A stretch of 28,454 nucleotides of DNA. Origin: JBCBXA01 sp039816825. Lineage in GTDB: Bacteria; Pseudomonadota; Alphaproteobacteria; Rhizobiales; Rhizobiaceae. Below are positions 14,284 to 22,172 of the stretch, one piece after another (the stretch's first letter is position 1; each line of letters begins with the position of its first letter). A model generated the notes under the pieces. The model was given only the letters and a program-made list of their open reading frames with translations. It was not told where the DNA came from and searched no databases. Both the position numbers and the translations under genes were made by a program. Where the stretch lies: positions 1-28,454 of the forward strand of contig JBCBXA010000033.1 of assembly GCA_039816825.1 (NCBI GenBank), read 5' to 3'.

Positions 14284-15150
14284 ATGGCAGACCTGTTCAC
14301 CATCCAGAACCTTTTCACCCTTTTGATGCTTCTGCTTTTGCAGGCCGTTCTGGGTTTCGACAACCTGCTTTACATCGCCATTGAAAGTAAGCGCGTGCGC
14401 CCGGATCGCCAGCGCTTTGTTCGTCGCACCGGCATCATGATTGCAATTGGGCTGCGGATCGTTCTGCTGTTTGTGATCATGAGCGCCATCAACTCGCTGA
14501 CGGCGGTGTTTTTCCAGTTCGATCTGCCGGGGATTGCGAAAGCTGAGTTCAATTTCCGAGCGTTCATCACGCTGCTGGGCGGTGTGTTCATCATCTACAC
14601 GGCCATCAAGGAAATCATGCACCTGCTTTCGGTTCATGACATCGGCCATGACGCCAAGCCCCAGGCCAAGCGCTCGGTGACGACGGCCCTGGTCTGGATC
14701 ATCTCGATGAATTTGATTTTCTCGGTGGACTCCATCCTGTCAGCGCTCGCGCTCACCCAGAACTTCATCATCATGGCCACCGCCATTGTGCTGTCCGGCA
14801 TGTTGATGGTGGTGCTGGCCGACTATGTGGCCGAGTTCTTGAAGAAGAACCGCATGTATGAGGTGATGGGGCTCTTCATTCTCTTCGTCGTTGGCATCCT
14901 GCTGATCTCCGAGGGCGCGCATCTCGCGCATATGGAGCTGTTTGGCTATGAGATTGAGGCGATGGCCAAATCCACCTTCTACTTCGTGGTGGCTATCCTG
15001 ATCGTGTCGGACATCGTGGCCAGCACTTATCAGAAGCGCCTTCTGGCCCGCAAAGCGGCTGAAGTGGACGATCCTGAATTCACCACTGAGAAGTCTTACG
15101 CGGCCAGCCAGGCGGCAACCAAAGGCGCGCTCGCCGAGCCCGCTGAGTAG
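14284..15150 (+). CDS. TerC family integral membrane protein
   Basis: This 288-residue membrane protein has seven to eight hydrophobic segments and the two TerC signature acidic pairs. These are GFDNLLYIAIESKRV (Asp26/Asn27) in the first helix and FSVDSILSALALTQN (Asp149/Ser150) in the middle. TerC-family proteins such as Alx, YkoY and MeeF export manganese or help load metal onto exported enzymes, and others confer tellurite resistance. The long cytoplasmic loop carries HDIGHDAKPQAKR. The start at ATG 14284 has AAGGG about 10 bases upstream; a longer open frame from 14041 runs over the divergent nitroreductase gene. The 72-base upstream gap is too short for a yybP-ykoY manganese riboswitch. 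It lies 5 bases before the saccharopine dehydrogenase gene. Confidence 0.9.
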   Translation: MADLFTIQNLFTLLMLLLLQAVLGFDNLLYIAIESKRVRPDRQRFVRRTGIMIAIGLRIVLLFVIMSAINSLTAVFFQFDLPGIAKAEFNFRAFITLLGGVFIIYTAIKEIMHLLSVHDIGHDAKPQAKRSVTTALVWIISMNLIFSVDSILSALALTQNFIIMATAIVLSGMLMVVLADYVAEFLKKNRMYEVMGLFILFVVGILLISEGAHLAHMELFGYEIEAMAKSTFYFVVAILIVSDIVASTYQKRLLARKAAEVDDPEFTTEKSYAASQAATKGALAEPAE

Positions 15151-15155
15151 AGCTG

Positions 15156-16217
15156 ATGGCACATTTCTGGGTTCGGGCCGAGATCAAGACAGGTGAAGCA
15201 CGGGCGCCCGTGACACCGGCGACGGCGCAACAACTGATCGACGCAGGCAATTTGCTTTCCGTCGAACTGTCGGGCGAGCGAGCCTTTTCCAATGGCGATT
15301 ATGCCGCGGTGGGCTGTGAAATGGTCCCGTCCGGTGGCTGGGTCGCGGCACCGGCCAATGCCGTCGTGCTGGGCATCAAGGAACTGCCCGATGCGCCCGC
15401 GATCCTGACGCACAAACACATCTTTTTTGGCCACGCCTTCAAGGGGCAGGCGGGCTGGCGGGAGTTGCTCGGTCGGTTTCAGACAGGTGGTGGCGAACTG
15501 CTGGACTTGGAATATCTCACTGACGATTCCGGGCGTCGCTTAGCAGCCTTTGGCTATTGGGCGGGGTTTGCCGGAGCGGCGCTTGGCCTAATGGCCTGGG
15601 CCCGCCTTAAGCGCGGGGAAGCCACGGCGCTCAAACCACTCAAGCCCTTCGACGATCAGGGTGCGATGGTCGCTGCGGCGCGTGACGCCATGCACGGTTT
15701 GGAGCCACCCTCGGTTTTGGTCATGGGCGCGCTGGGCCGGTGCGGGCGCGGCGCGACGGATTTGTGCGAAGTTCTGGGTGTTGCTCCCACCAAATGGGAT
15801 ATGGCGGAGACGGCGAGCGGTGGCCCGTTCCCTCAAATTCTGGACCATGAGATCTTCATCAACTGCGTGCTGGGAAGTGAAGATACGCCGATCTTCGTCC
15901 CCGCTGATGCGCCGAACCATGCCGAACGCACACTGACGGTGATCTCGGATGTGAGTTGCGACCCGAGCGGGCCAAACAATCCTGTCCCGGTCTATGATCG
16001 CGTGACGACCTTTGCTGGGCCGGTCATAGACGCAACCGGAGATGGTGCGCCGCTTTATGTGACCGCCATCGATCACCTGCCATCCTTGCTGCCCATGGAG
16101 GCGAGTGAAGACTATGCCGCTCAGCTTCTGCCCGTTCTGATGCAGTTTGATGACGATCCAGATGGTGTTTGGGCGCGGGCTAGGGCCGCCTTTGAGGGCA
16201 AACTGGCCGAGCTCTAG
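15156..16217 (+). CDS. saccharopine dehydrogenase (NAD+, L-lysine-forming), LYS1-type
   Basis: This 353-residue protein belongs to the AlaDH/PNT-like branch containing fungal LYS1. The N-terminal WVRAEIKTGEARAPVTP (5-21) gives Arg7, Glu9 and Arg16. Lys75 in LGIKELP and His93 in FGHAFKGQ match the catalytic Lys and His described for the yeast enzyme. A Rossmann stretch SVLVMGALGRCGRGATDLC and a C-terminal YVTAIDHLPSLLPMEAS complete the family pattern. The reaction interconverts saccharopine with lysine and 2-oxoglutarate. In a bacterium, a role in lysine turnover or a related opine-like reaction is likely. No partner lysine-2-oxoglutarate reductase is visible. The gene follows terC by 5 bases, suggesting co-transcription. 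Confidence 0.85.
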   Translation: MAHFWVRAEIKTGEARAPVTPATAQQLIDAGNLLSVELSGERAFSNGDYAAVGCEMVPSGGWVAAPANAVVLGIKELPDAPAILTHKHIFFGHAFKGQAGWRELLGRFQTGGGELLDLEYLTDDSGRRLAAFGYWAGFAGAALGLMAWARLKRGEATALKPLKPFDDQGAMVAAARDAMHGLEPPSVLVMGALGRCGRGATDLCEVLGVAPTKWDMAETASGGPFPQILDHEIFINCVLGSEDTPIFVPADAPNHAERTLTVISDVSCDPSGPNNPVPVYDRVTTFAGPVIDATGDGAPLYVTAIDHLPSLLPMEASEDYAAQLLPVLMQFDDDPDGVWARARAAFEGKLAEL

Positions 16218-16276
16218 CTTGCCGCGCGCCGCCTGATGGCTTAGGCGAACACCCAACGTTTCAGGGCACGCATTTC

Positions 16277-17902
16277 ATGGCCAAAAAGAACAAACCAAAA
16301 CGCCCACAGGCGCGGCTGCCACGCGGCTTCCGGGATCGGCAGGCTGCCGAGATCCGCGCGACGGATGCGATGATGGCGACCATTCGCCGTGTCTATGAGC
16401 GCTACGGTTTCGAGCCCATCGAAACCCCGATGTTTGAGTACACCGATGCGCTGGGCAAGTTCCTGCCAGACACGGATCGCCCCAATGAGGGCGTGTTCTC
16501 GCTCACCGATGATGACGATCAATGGATGAGCCTGCGCTATGACATGACAGCGCCGCTGGCTCGCCATGTGGCTGAGCAGGGGCAGGATCTCGTCACGCCC
16601 TACCGCACTTATCGTGCGGGCTATGTGTTCCGGAATGAGAAGCCAGGGCCCGGTCGCTTCCGGCAGTTCATGCAGTTTGATGCTGACATTGTAGGCGCGC
16701 CGGGTGTCTCCGCCGATGCCGAAATCTGCATGATGCTGGCCGACACGATGGAAGAGCTCGGCATCAAGCGCGGCGACTATGTGGTGCGGGTGAACAACCG
16801 CAAAGTGCTCGACGGCGTGATGGAAGCGATTGGCCTGGGCGGTGACGAGAACGCCGCAAAACGGCTCGGCGTGCTACGGTCCATCGACAAGCTGGACAAG
16901 TTCGGCGTTGAGGGGGTTGCTGCGCTATTGGGGGCCAATGGTCGAACGGATGAGAGCGGGGACCACACGCCGGGTGTGGGACTGAGCGATGAGGCCATCG
17001 AAGCCCTTATGCCGTTCCTAAACGCAGGAGTAACAGATCGGCGCGATAGCGTAGCCTCCACCAATCTTTTGAATAGCTTTGTGGAGGAGATGGCTAGGCC
17101 CGATCTTGGGATGACCCAAGAGCAGATCGATGCAGGTGGCGTAGCTGGCTCGGCAGGTGCCCATGTGATGGCGGTCAACGCCTTCAGACTGAACTCACAA
17201 GTGAAGGAGGGCGCGGACGCTCTTCGAAGCCTGTCCCAAATCGTAAGCGTATCGGGATACGGCCCTAGGCAAATACAAATCGATTTCTCGTGCGTCAGAG
17301 GCCTCGAATATTACACCGGCACGGTCTTCGAAGTTGAGCTCACTTTCGATGTCACCAACGAAAAGGGCGAGACGGTTCAGTTCGGCTCGGTAGCTGGCGG
17401 TGGGCGTTATGATGGGCTGGTGTCGCGCTTCACTGGGCAACCGACCCCAGCGACCGGTGCGTCTATCGGTGTGTCGCGGCTGATGACGGCGCTGCGCAAT
17501 CTCGGCAAGCTTGATGATGAAGCTGTTCAGGCGCCGGTGGTGGTGACCGTGATGGACGGCAAGGACCCAGACGCGGTGGCGGGCTATATGGGCATGGCGA
17601 AGACGCTGCGTGACGCCGGCATCCGCGCCGAGATGTATCAGGGCAATCCCAACAAGTTTCCCAAACAGCTGCAATATGCGGACCGGATCGGAGCGCCGGT
17701 GGCCATCATCCAGGGGTCCGACGAACGCGAGCGCGGGGTGGTGCAGGTGAAGGACCTTGCCGAGGGCAAGCGCCTGGCCGAAAACATCACCTCCAATGAA
17801 GAGTGGCGGGCAGCCCGCGTGGCGCAGCAGGAAGTGCCGGTGGACAAGCTGGTTGAGACCGTCCGCGCCATTCTGGATAGTGAGGCTAAAGCCGGATCGT
17901 GA
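16277..17902 (+). CDS. hisS: histidyl-tRNA synthetase (alphaproteobacterial type)
   Basis: This 541-residue class II synthetase charges tRNA-His. It has the substrate-binding segment YDMTAPLARHVA and the motif 2 region RAGYVFRNEKPGPGRFRQFMQFDAD. The histidine motif is RGLEYYTGTVFEVEL, followed by FGSVAGGGRYDGL and motif 3 in ATGASIGVSRL. An anticodon-binding domain fills the C-terminal 100 residues. It is much longer than the 420-430 residues of typical bacterial HisRS, mostly because of extra sequence between motif 2 and the histidine motif. The RFRQFMQFDAD form resembles the divergent HisRS of alphaproteobacteria whose tRNA-His lacks G-1. Codon use changes sharply at about 16910-17330. The stop overlaps the hisZ start. 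Confidence 0.95.
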   Translation: MAKKNKPKRPQARLPRGFRDRQAAEIRATDAMMATIRRVYERYGFEPIETPMFEYTDALGKFLPDTDRPNEGVFSLTDDDDQWMSLRYDMTAPLARHVAEQGQDLVTPYRTYRAGYVFRNEKPGPGRFRQFMQFDADIVGAPGVSADAEICMMLADTMEELGIKRGDYVVRVNNRKVLDGVMEAIGLGGDENAAKRLGVLRSIDKLDKFGVEGVAALLGANGRTDESGDHTPGVGLSDEAIEALMPFLNAGVTDRRDSVASTNLLNSFVEEMARPDLGMTQEQIDAGGVAGSAGAHVMAVNAFRLNSQVKEGADALRSLSQIVSVSGYGPRQIQIDFSCVRGLEYYTGTVFEVELTFDVTNEKGETVQFGSVAGGGRYDGLVSRFTGQPTPATGASIGVSRLMTALRNLGKLDDEAVQAPVVVTVMDGKDPDAVAGYMGMAKTLRDAGIRAEMYQGNPNKFPKQLQYADRIGAPVAIIQGSDERERGVVQVKDLAEGKRLAENITSNEEWRAARVAQQEVPVDKLVETVRAILDSEAKAGS

Positions 17903-18978
17903 GTACTCTGCGTGCAGAGGTGGAGGCCAAGCTGCGCGCTCGTTTTGGCGCGCTGAGCGATGTGCCTTTGCTCCAGCCGCTGGACGCCTTTCTGGACACG
18001 GCGGGTGAGGGCTTCCGCTCGCGCTTGTTTGTCACGACGGGCGAGGGCAGCGAGGAGCTGTGCCTGCGCCCCGAATTCACCATTCCGCTTTGCCTTGCCC
18101 ATGATGGCACGCAGCCGACCAGCTACGCCTATTGCGGCGACGTGTTTCGTCGCGGCCGGGAGGGCCACGCCCAGCATGTGCAGGCCGGGGCGGAGATGTT
18201 GGGCGCTGGTCCGGAAGCCGATGTTGAGGCGCTCACGGCTGCGCTGGATCTCCTCCCTGCCGAGGGTGTAAAGGCCGACCTCGTTCTGGGCGATCAGGAC
18301 TTGTTTGAAGCGCTTCTTGTTGCGCTCGATGTGACGCCAAGCCTGCGCCCCCGCCTGCTGAAGGCGTTCGGTCATCCCGGTCAGCTCGCCAAGCTGCTCG
18401 ACCGCGCAATGGAAGGGCGGGAACTGGCCGCACTTTCGCCCGAGCTGCAGGTGTTGGCCCGTGCTGGCAACGTCTCCGCCCTGGCTCAGGAACTGGAAGC
18501 CACCATGCGCGACCACGGCCTGCCGCTGACAGGTGGACGCGAGGCTCAGCATATTGCGGAGCGTCTCGTGGGTCTTGCCACCACCTTTGCCGAACCGATG
18601 GCCGCCAGGACACGCGCTGTCATCGACGCCTATCTTTCCCTCAGCGCGTCCTATGGGCAGATCGAGTCCACTCTCAGAGCCTTTGAAGCTGAGCATGGTG
18701 TCGGCTTCGGTGCGGTGCTGGATCGGTTCGATGGCCTTTTGCGCAGCCTCGATACTGGCTTGAATGCCCGGTTTGAGGCGGGCTTTGGACGACCTCTCGA
18801 CTATTATTCTGGCCTTGTTTTCGAAGTGCGGCCATCAGCAGGCGGCGCGCCTGCGATCTTCGGTGGGCGGTATGATGGCCTGCTAAGATCACTCGGTGCC
18901 ACAGATGCGCCGGCAATCGGGTTTGCAGCAGCGCTGGATCGGTTGGAGGCCCTGGTGGGCGAAGAGGGGGCGGCATGA
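17899..18978 (+). CDS. hisZ: ATP phosphoribosyltransferase regulatory subunit
   Basis: This 359-residue HisRS paralogue has class II core elements. They include RSRLFVTTGEGSEELCLRPEFTIPL, YAYCGDVFR followed by QHVQAGAEMLG, RPLDYYSGLVFEV and IFGGRYDGLLRSLG. It lacks the anticodon-binding domain and key aminoacylation residues. HisZ forms a hetero-octamer with short-form HisG and supplies its allosteric control by histidine in the first step of histidine biosynthesis. The gene starts with GTG at 17899, overlapping the hisS stop as GTGA, and ends overlapping hisG by 4 bases. This order, synthetase then HisZ then HisG, is characteristic of many alphaproteobacteria. Confidence 0.95.
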   Translation: MSTLRAEVEAKLRARFGALSDVPLLQPLDAFLDTAGEGFRSRLFVTTGEGSEELCLRPEFTIPLCLAHDGTQPTSYAYCGDVFRRGREGHAQHVQAGAEMLGAGPEADVEALTAALDLLPAEGVKADLVLGDQDLFEALLVALDVTPSLRPRLLKAFGHPGQLAKLLDRAMEGRELAALSPELQVLARAGNVSALAQELEATMRDHGLPLTGGREAQHIAERLVGLATTFAEPMAARTRAVIDAYLSLSASYGQIESTLRAFEAEHGVGFGAVLDRFDGLLRSLDTGLNARFEAGFGRPLDYYSGLVFEVRPSAGGAPAIFGGRYDGLLRSLGATDAPAIGFAAALDRLEALVGEEGAA

Positions 18979-19676
18979 CGTCTTCTGTCACACTCGCCTT
19001 GCCCTCAAAGGGACGCCTCAAGGAAGCCTGCCTTGAGGTGTTTGCCAATGCCGGGCTGGAGGTTGAGCCGCCGTCTGATCCGCGCAGCTATCGAGGCTCG
19101 GTGCCGTCTCAACCGGGCCTTGAGATTGTCTTTCTGTCCGCGTCGGAGATCGCGCGCGACGTAGCAGCGGGCCGCGTGCATATGGGCGTGACCGGGCTCG
19201 ATCTTGCCCATGAAAACATTCCCGACTTCGACGCAAGCCTGGCCTTCGAAGTGCCGCTTGGCTTCGGCTTCGCTGACGTTGTTGTAGGGGTGCCGGAAGC
19301 CTGGTTTGACGTTGAAACCATGGATGATCTTGGCGCTGTCGCTGGTCGTTTCCGGTCGCTCTACGGGCGGCCCATGAAAGTCGCGACCAAATATGTGAGC
19401 ATCACCAACCGCCATTTCGCGGCCCACGGCGTCGACCTCTACCGGATCATTGAGAGCCTGGGCGCTACGGAAGCGGCGCCCGCCGCGGGCTCCGCGGATA
19501 TCATTGTCGATATCACAACCACGGGCTCGACCCTGCGTGCCAACCATCTCAAGCAAATTGTCGATGGAACCATGCTGGAAAGCCAGGCCACGCTGATGCG
19601 GTCGAAACTCACAGAACCTGATGCAGAACAGTTGGACCTGATCGGGCGGACGATCACTTCCCTGCGGGCAGTCTGA
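18975..19676 (+). CDS. hisG: ATP phosphoribosyltransferase, short form
   Basis: This 233-residue enzyme condenses ATP with PRPP, the committed step of histidine synthesis. It begins LALPSKGRLKE, contains VHMGVTGLDLAHEN, FADVVVGVPEAWFD and KVATKYVSITNRHFAAHGV, and carries the PRPP loop in ADIIVDITTTGSTLRANHL. It ends near residue 233 without the C-terminal regulatory domain of the long form, so it depends on HisZ. The ATG overlaps the hisZ stop as ATGA, which would keep the two subunits in balanced supply. The stop codon lies in the loop of a 6-bp inverted repeat (19668-19685). Confidence 0.95.
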   Translation: MTSSVTLALPSKGRLKEACLEVFANAGLEVEPPSDPRSYRGSVPSQPGLEIVFLSASEIARDVAAGRVHMGVTGLDLAHENIPDFDASLAFEVPLGFGFADVVVGVPEAWFDVETMDDLGAVAGRFRSLYGRPMKVATKYVSITNRHFAAHGVDLYRIIESLGATEAAPAAGSADIIVDITTTGSTLRANHLKQIVDGTMLESQATLMRSKLTEPDAEQLDLIGRTITSLRAV

Positions 19677-19685
19677 AGGGACTGC
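19668..19685 (+). terminator. short hairpin spanning the hisG stop codon
   Basis: GCAGTC (19668-19673) and GACTGC (19680-19685) form a perfect 6-bp stem with TGAAGG as the loop, which contains the TGA stop. No T-run follows, so it is at most a weak terminator or an mRNA 3'-end stabiliser. Confidence 0.3.
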
Positions 19686-19800
19686 ACGGTTGTCATGACG
19701 TAAAGTCAAGTTTAGGACGGTCCTGCGGCATTGAATTTGGGGTGAATCGCTTCGTTGCTGGCAGCGCGAACACTCATCTCCGACCTCGGGAAGACAGACT

Positions 19801-20433
19801 ATGAAAAAGACACTTGTGCTGGCGGCTCTGCTGGCCGCCTCTACAGGCCTTGCAGCGTGCGACAATGATGATGCGGACACCGCATCCAAGGCGGCTGCGC
19901 AGGCTGAAACGGAAGCGGCTGAGAAGGCCAAGATGGCCGAAGAGGCGAAAGCCGCCGCCAAAGCGGAGTTAGAAGCTGAAGCCGCCGAAAAGGCCAAACT
20001 GGCTGAGGAAGAGGCCGCCAAAGCCGCAGCTGAAGAAGCCCAGCGCATGGAGGAAGCCAAGGCAGCAGCCAAAGCTGAACTGGAAGCTGAGGCCGCTGAC
20101 AAGGCGAAGATGGCTGAGGAAGCCCTGGCGGCTGCCAAGGCTGAGTTGGAAGCGGAAGCTGCCGAGAAAGCCAAGATCGCTGAGGAAGCTGCAGCCAAGC
20201 TGGCTGCGGAAGAAGCAGCGGCTGCCGAAAAGCTGAAGATGGCAGAAGAGGAGGCCGCGGCTGCGAAGGCTCAACTGGAAGCTGAGGCGGCGGAGAAAGC
20301 CAAGATGGCTGCGGAGGCGGCCCAGGCCGCTGCTGAAAAGACTGAGCTGGAAAGCAAAGTCGACGAAGTCACCAAGACGGTTGAGGACGTTGGTAACGCC
20401 GTCAAAGCCGTTGAGGGCTTGCTGAACAATTAG
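19801..20433 (+). CDS. Ala/Glu/Lys-rich repeat lipoprotein, predicted coiled coil
   Basis: This 210-residue protein has a lipoprotein signal (MKKTLVLAALLAASTGLAAC, with Cys20 in an LAAC lipobox). The mature part is almost entirely Ala, Glu and Lys. Blocks beginning A-[ED]-K-A-K-[MLI]-A start at residues 40, 62, 99, 121 and 164. The first four end in AKAELEAEA or AKAQLEAEA, with lengths 22, 37, 22 and 43. A heptad-like helix (ELESKVDEVTKTVEDV) ends the chain. It should form a long helix or coiled coil in the periplasm. Asp follows the acylated Cys, an inner-membrane retention signal in enterobacteria; whether that holds here is uncertain. It is monocistronic and bounded by a strong hairpin. 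I do not recognise a named family. Confidence 0.8.
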   Translation: MKKTLVLAALLAASTGLAACDNDDADTASKAAAQAETEAAEKAKMAEEAKAAAKAELEAEAAEKAKLAEEEAAKAAAEEAQRMEEAKAAAKAELEAEAADKAKMAEEALAAAKAELEAEAAEKAKIAEEAAAKLAAEEAAAAEKLKMAEEEAAAAKAQLEAEAAEKAKMAAEAAQAAAEKTELESKVDEVTKTVEDVGNAVKAVEGLLNN

Positions 20434-20441
20434 GGTTCAAA

Positions 20442-20473
20442 CCGTGCGCGGTGTCGCGTTTCACCGCGCACGG
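20442..20473. terminator. strong bidirectional terminator hairpin
   Basis: CCGTGCGCGGTG (20442-20453) and CACCGCGCACGG (20462-20473) form a perfect 12-bp stem with an 8-base loop. It lies 8 bases after the lipoprotein stop and 40 bases after the end of the convergent DUF427 gene. There is little T-tract on the plus strand and only TTT on the minus strand. The GC-rich stem and position still make a shared terminator likely. Confidence 0.7.
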
Positions 20474-20512
20474 GCTTGCAGCCTGTGCTCCGGGCTGGTG
20501 GCCGCCTGAACG

Positions 20513-20980
20513 CTACCAATGATTGGTGCCAGGCGCGCCTTTGATGGGGCCAGTGATGTTCTCCGTCACCCAGCCACCATAGAAATTGCCCGGCTGAGGC
20601 ATGACCACCATCTCGCCCACCCGGCATTCATCCATCGGCTCGGCATAGATTGCCAGATAGTCCTTTATTTTGGCAAAGCGCGGTGTCGGCCTGGGGTAAC
20701 ACCAGGCCGCAGCGCTTGCTCGTTTGTTGGGGCCGACGATGTCGAAATATGCGGCTCGGCCTTTCCACTCGCACATGCTGGTTTGCTTGATGGGCCGGAA
20801 GCGTGCGCTCACAACATCCGACGGTGGGATGTAGTAGGTCGGTGGGTGGTAGGTTTCCAGCACGCGGAAGGCGGCTTTGGTGTCGACGATCAGTTCTCCG
20901 TCGAACATCACCTGAACGGGTTCCGAGACGGCTTTCAGCGCTGGCGGTCGAGGATAGTCTCCAACATCTTCCCTATGCAT
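20513..20980 (-). CDS. DUF427 domain protein
   Basis: This 155-residue soluble protein has the DUF427 pattern. VQVMFDGELIVDTKAAFRVLE (22-42) is followed by PPTYYIPPSDV, then TSMCEWKGRAAYFDI with Cys70, and a C-terminal IKDYLAIYAEPMDECRVGE strand region. The family's biochemical role is not established; the fold is a small beta-barrel. Its ATG lies within the end of the DMT transporter gene (8-base overlap), and a good GAGGAG Shine-Dalgarno precedes it. The pair is therefore almost certainly one operon. It converges on the lipoprotein gene across the hairpin at 20442-20473. Confidence 0.85.
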   Translation of the reverse strand: MHREDVGDYPRPPALKAVSEPVQVMFDGELIVDTKAAFRVLETYHPPTYYIPPSDVVSARFRPIKQTSMCEWKGRAAYFDIVGPNKRASAAAWCYPRPTPRFAKIKDYLAIYAEPMDECRVGEMVVMPQPGNFYGGWVTENITGPIKGAPGTNHW

Positions 20981-22013
20981 CTGCCTTTCTCCTCTCGGTC
21001 TTCCGCCGTTCCTTCAGCGCCCTTTCCTTAAGCGCTCTGGGGCGCATGCGCTGGAAGAGCTTTGGCCGGGGCGACACGCCTGTATCCGGCCTCAGGTTTG
21101 GTGTGCGCAGGATCGGGCTAACCTCGGACACGTCTGGCTTGGTTTCCCTCAATACGATGTAGATGCCCGACAGGATGATCACGGCCGCACCGATGATCGT
21201 CCATCGGTCCGGCAGTTCTTCAAAAAGCACGAAACCGTAGAGGGTAGCCCAGAGAATCTGGGTGTACTGCATGGGCGCCACCACTGCGGCGGGCGCCACG
21301 CGATAGCTCATCACGATCAAAAACTGACCTGCCAGCGCCATGAGGCCCACGACGCCCATGGCCGCCAGATCGCGGAGCGGAAGTGGTTGATAGACCCATG
21401 GCTGAAGCACACCCATGATCACCACCATCGCGTAGAGCGGGTAGAGCACGATGACCGCCGTGCGCTCGCCACGCCCCAGCTTGCGCACGATCAGGGCACC
21501 GGCAGATCCAAAGATGGCGACGGAGATCGCCGCTGCATGGCCCAGGGTCAGGTCTGCCGATCCCGGGCGCAGGACGATCAGAACACCGATGAACCCTATG
21601 GCGACCGCGAGACCGCGGCGCAACCTGATCGTCTCGCCAAGAATGGGCACTGCCAGCACGGTGATGAGCAAGGGCGTTGCGAAGATCAGCGCATAGACCT
21701 GTGTCAGCGGTAGCACTGTGAAGGCGTAGAAGGCTGCTGCCATGCCGCAAACGTTCAACAAGGCCCGCAAGGTCACCAACCACGGTTTGTGTGGCCGAAA
21801 ATTATCGAGCTTGTTATCCATGCTCATGGCAAGCGTCATGGGGATGAAGCCTGCCAGAACGGAGAAAAACAGGATCTGGAAGATCGAATAATTCTCACCC
21901 AGCAGTTTCACGATCACATCGTGGGCGGAGAACACGGCAAAGCCGAGCAGGGAATAGCCAATCCCGCGCAGGGCTGCTGCGCCTGGCTTTTGAGGCGTGG
22001 TTGTATCGGTCAC
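20973..22013 (-). CDS. DMT superfamily (EamA) transporter
   Basis: This 346-residue protein has ten hydrophobic segments arranged as two EamA repeats. The first begins GIGYSLLGFAVFSAHDVIVKLLG and the second is in VAIFGSAGALIVRKLGRGER through VIILSGIYIVLRE. Such proteins export amino acids or metabolites; the substrate is unknown. The C-terminal cytoplasmic tail of about 45 residues is very basic and has a short tandem RALKE repeat. I prefer GTG 22013, which has AAAGAG six bases upstream, over GTG 22040, which has no ribosome site. It is the first gene of the operon with DUF427 and is divergent from the GST gene. Confidence 0.85.
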   Translation of the reverse strand: MTDTTTPQKPGAAALRGIGYSLLGFAVFSAHDVIVKLLGENYSIFQILFFSVLAGFIPMTLAMSMDNKLDNFRPHKPWLVTLRALLNVCGMAAAFYAFTVLPLTQVYALIFATPLLITVLAVPILGETIRLRRGLAVAIGFIGVLIVLRPGSADLTLGHAAAISVAIFGSAGALIVRKLGRGERTAVIVLYPLYAMVVIMGVLQPWVYQPLPLRDLAAMGVVGLMALAGQFLIVMSYRVAPAAVVAPMQYTQILWATLYGFVLFEELPDRWTIIGAAVIILSGIYIVLRETKPDVSEVSPILRTPNLRPDTGVSPRPKLFQRMRPRALKERALKERRKTERRKADA

Positions 22014-22063
22014 TGTTGGCTCTTTGAGGCAAGTCGCCACGTTGGATGGCAGCCCCGCAAAAC

Positions 22064-22086
22064 TGCATTGCCGAGATCAGAATGCA
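22064..22086. promoter_or_regulatory. LysR-type operator-like dyad between the DMT and GST genes
   Basis: TGCATT (22064-22069) and AATGCA (22081-22086) form a perfect 6-base dyad with an 11-base spacer. The inner T and A give the T-N11-A pattern of LysR-type regulator boxes. It lies 50 bases from the DMT start and 86 from the GST start, so it could serve both promoters. No LysR gene is present in this window. Confidence 0.4.
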
Positions 22087-22172
22087 AGGGGTCTGTGAAT
22101 GGTGTGTATTCGACCTACATTCATCGCATGCCGACGATGGAACGCCGGTGACAATGATACGGAGCATCATCC

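Noticed and set aside
19696..19708. TGAC-GTAAA-GTCA dyad and a TTGTCA box upstream of the lipoprotein gene
   Set aside because: The dyad is only 4 bases per arm and no acceptable -10 element lies at the right distance, so I could not support a promoter or operator call.
19005..20198. Long minus-strand open frame of 397 codons opposite hisG and the lipoprotein gene
   Set aside because: Its translation is low-complexity Ala/Ser/Phe, which is the antisense of the Ala/Glu/Lys repeats, and it lies on top of well-supported genes. It is a by-product of codon bias.
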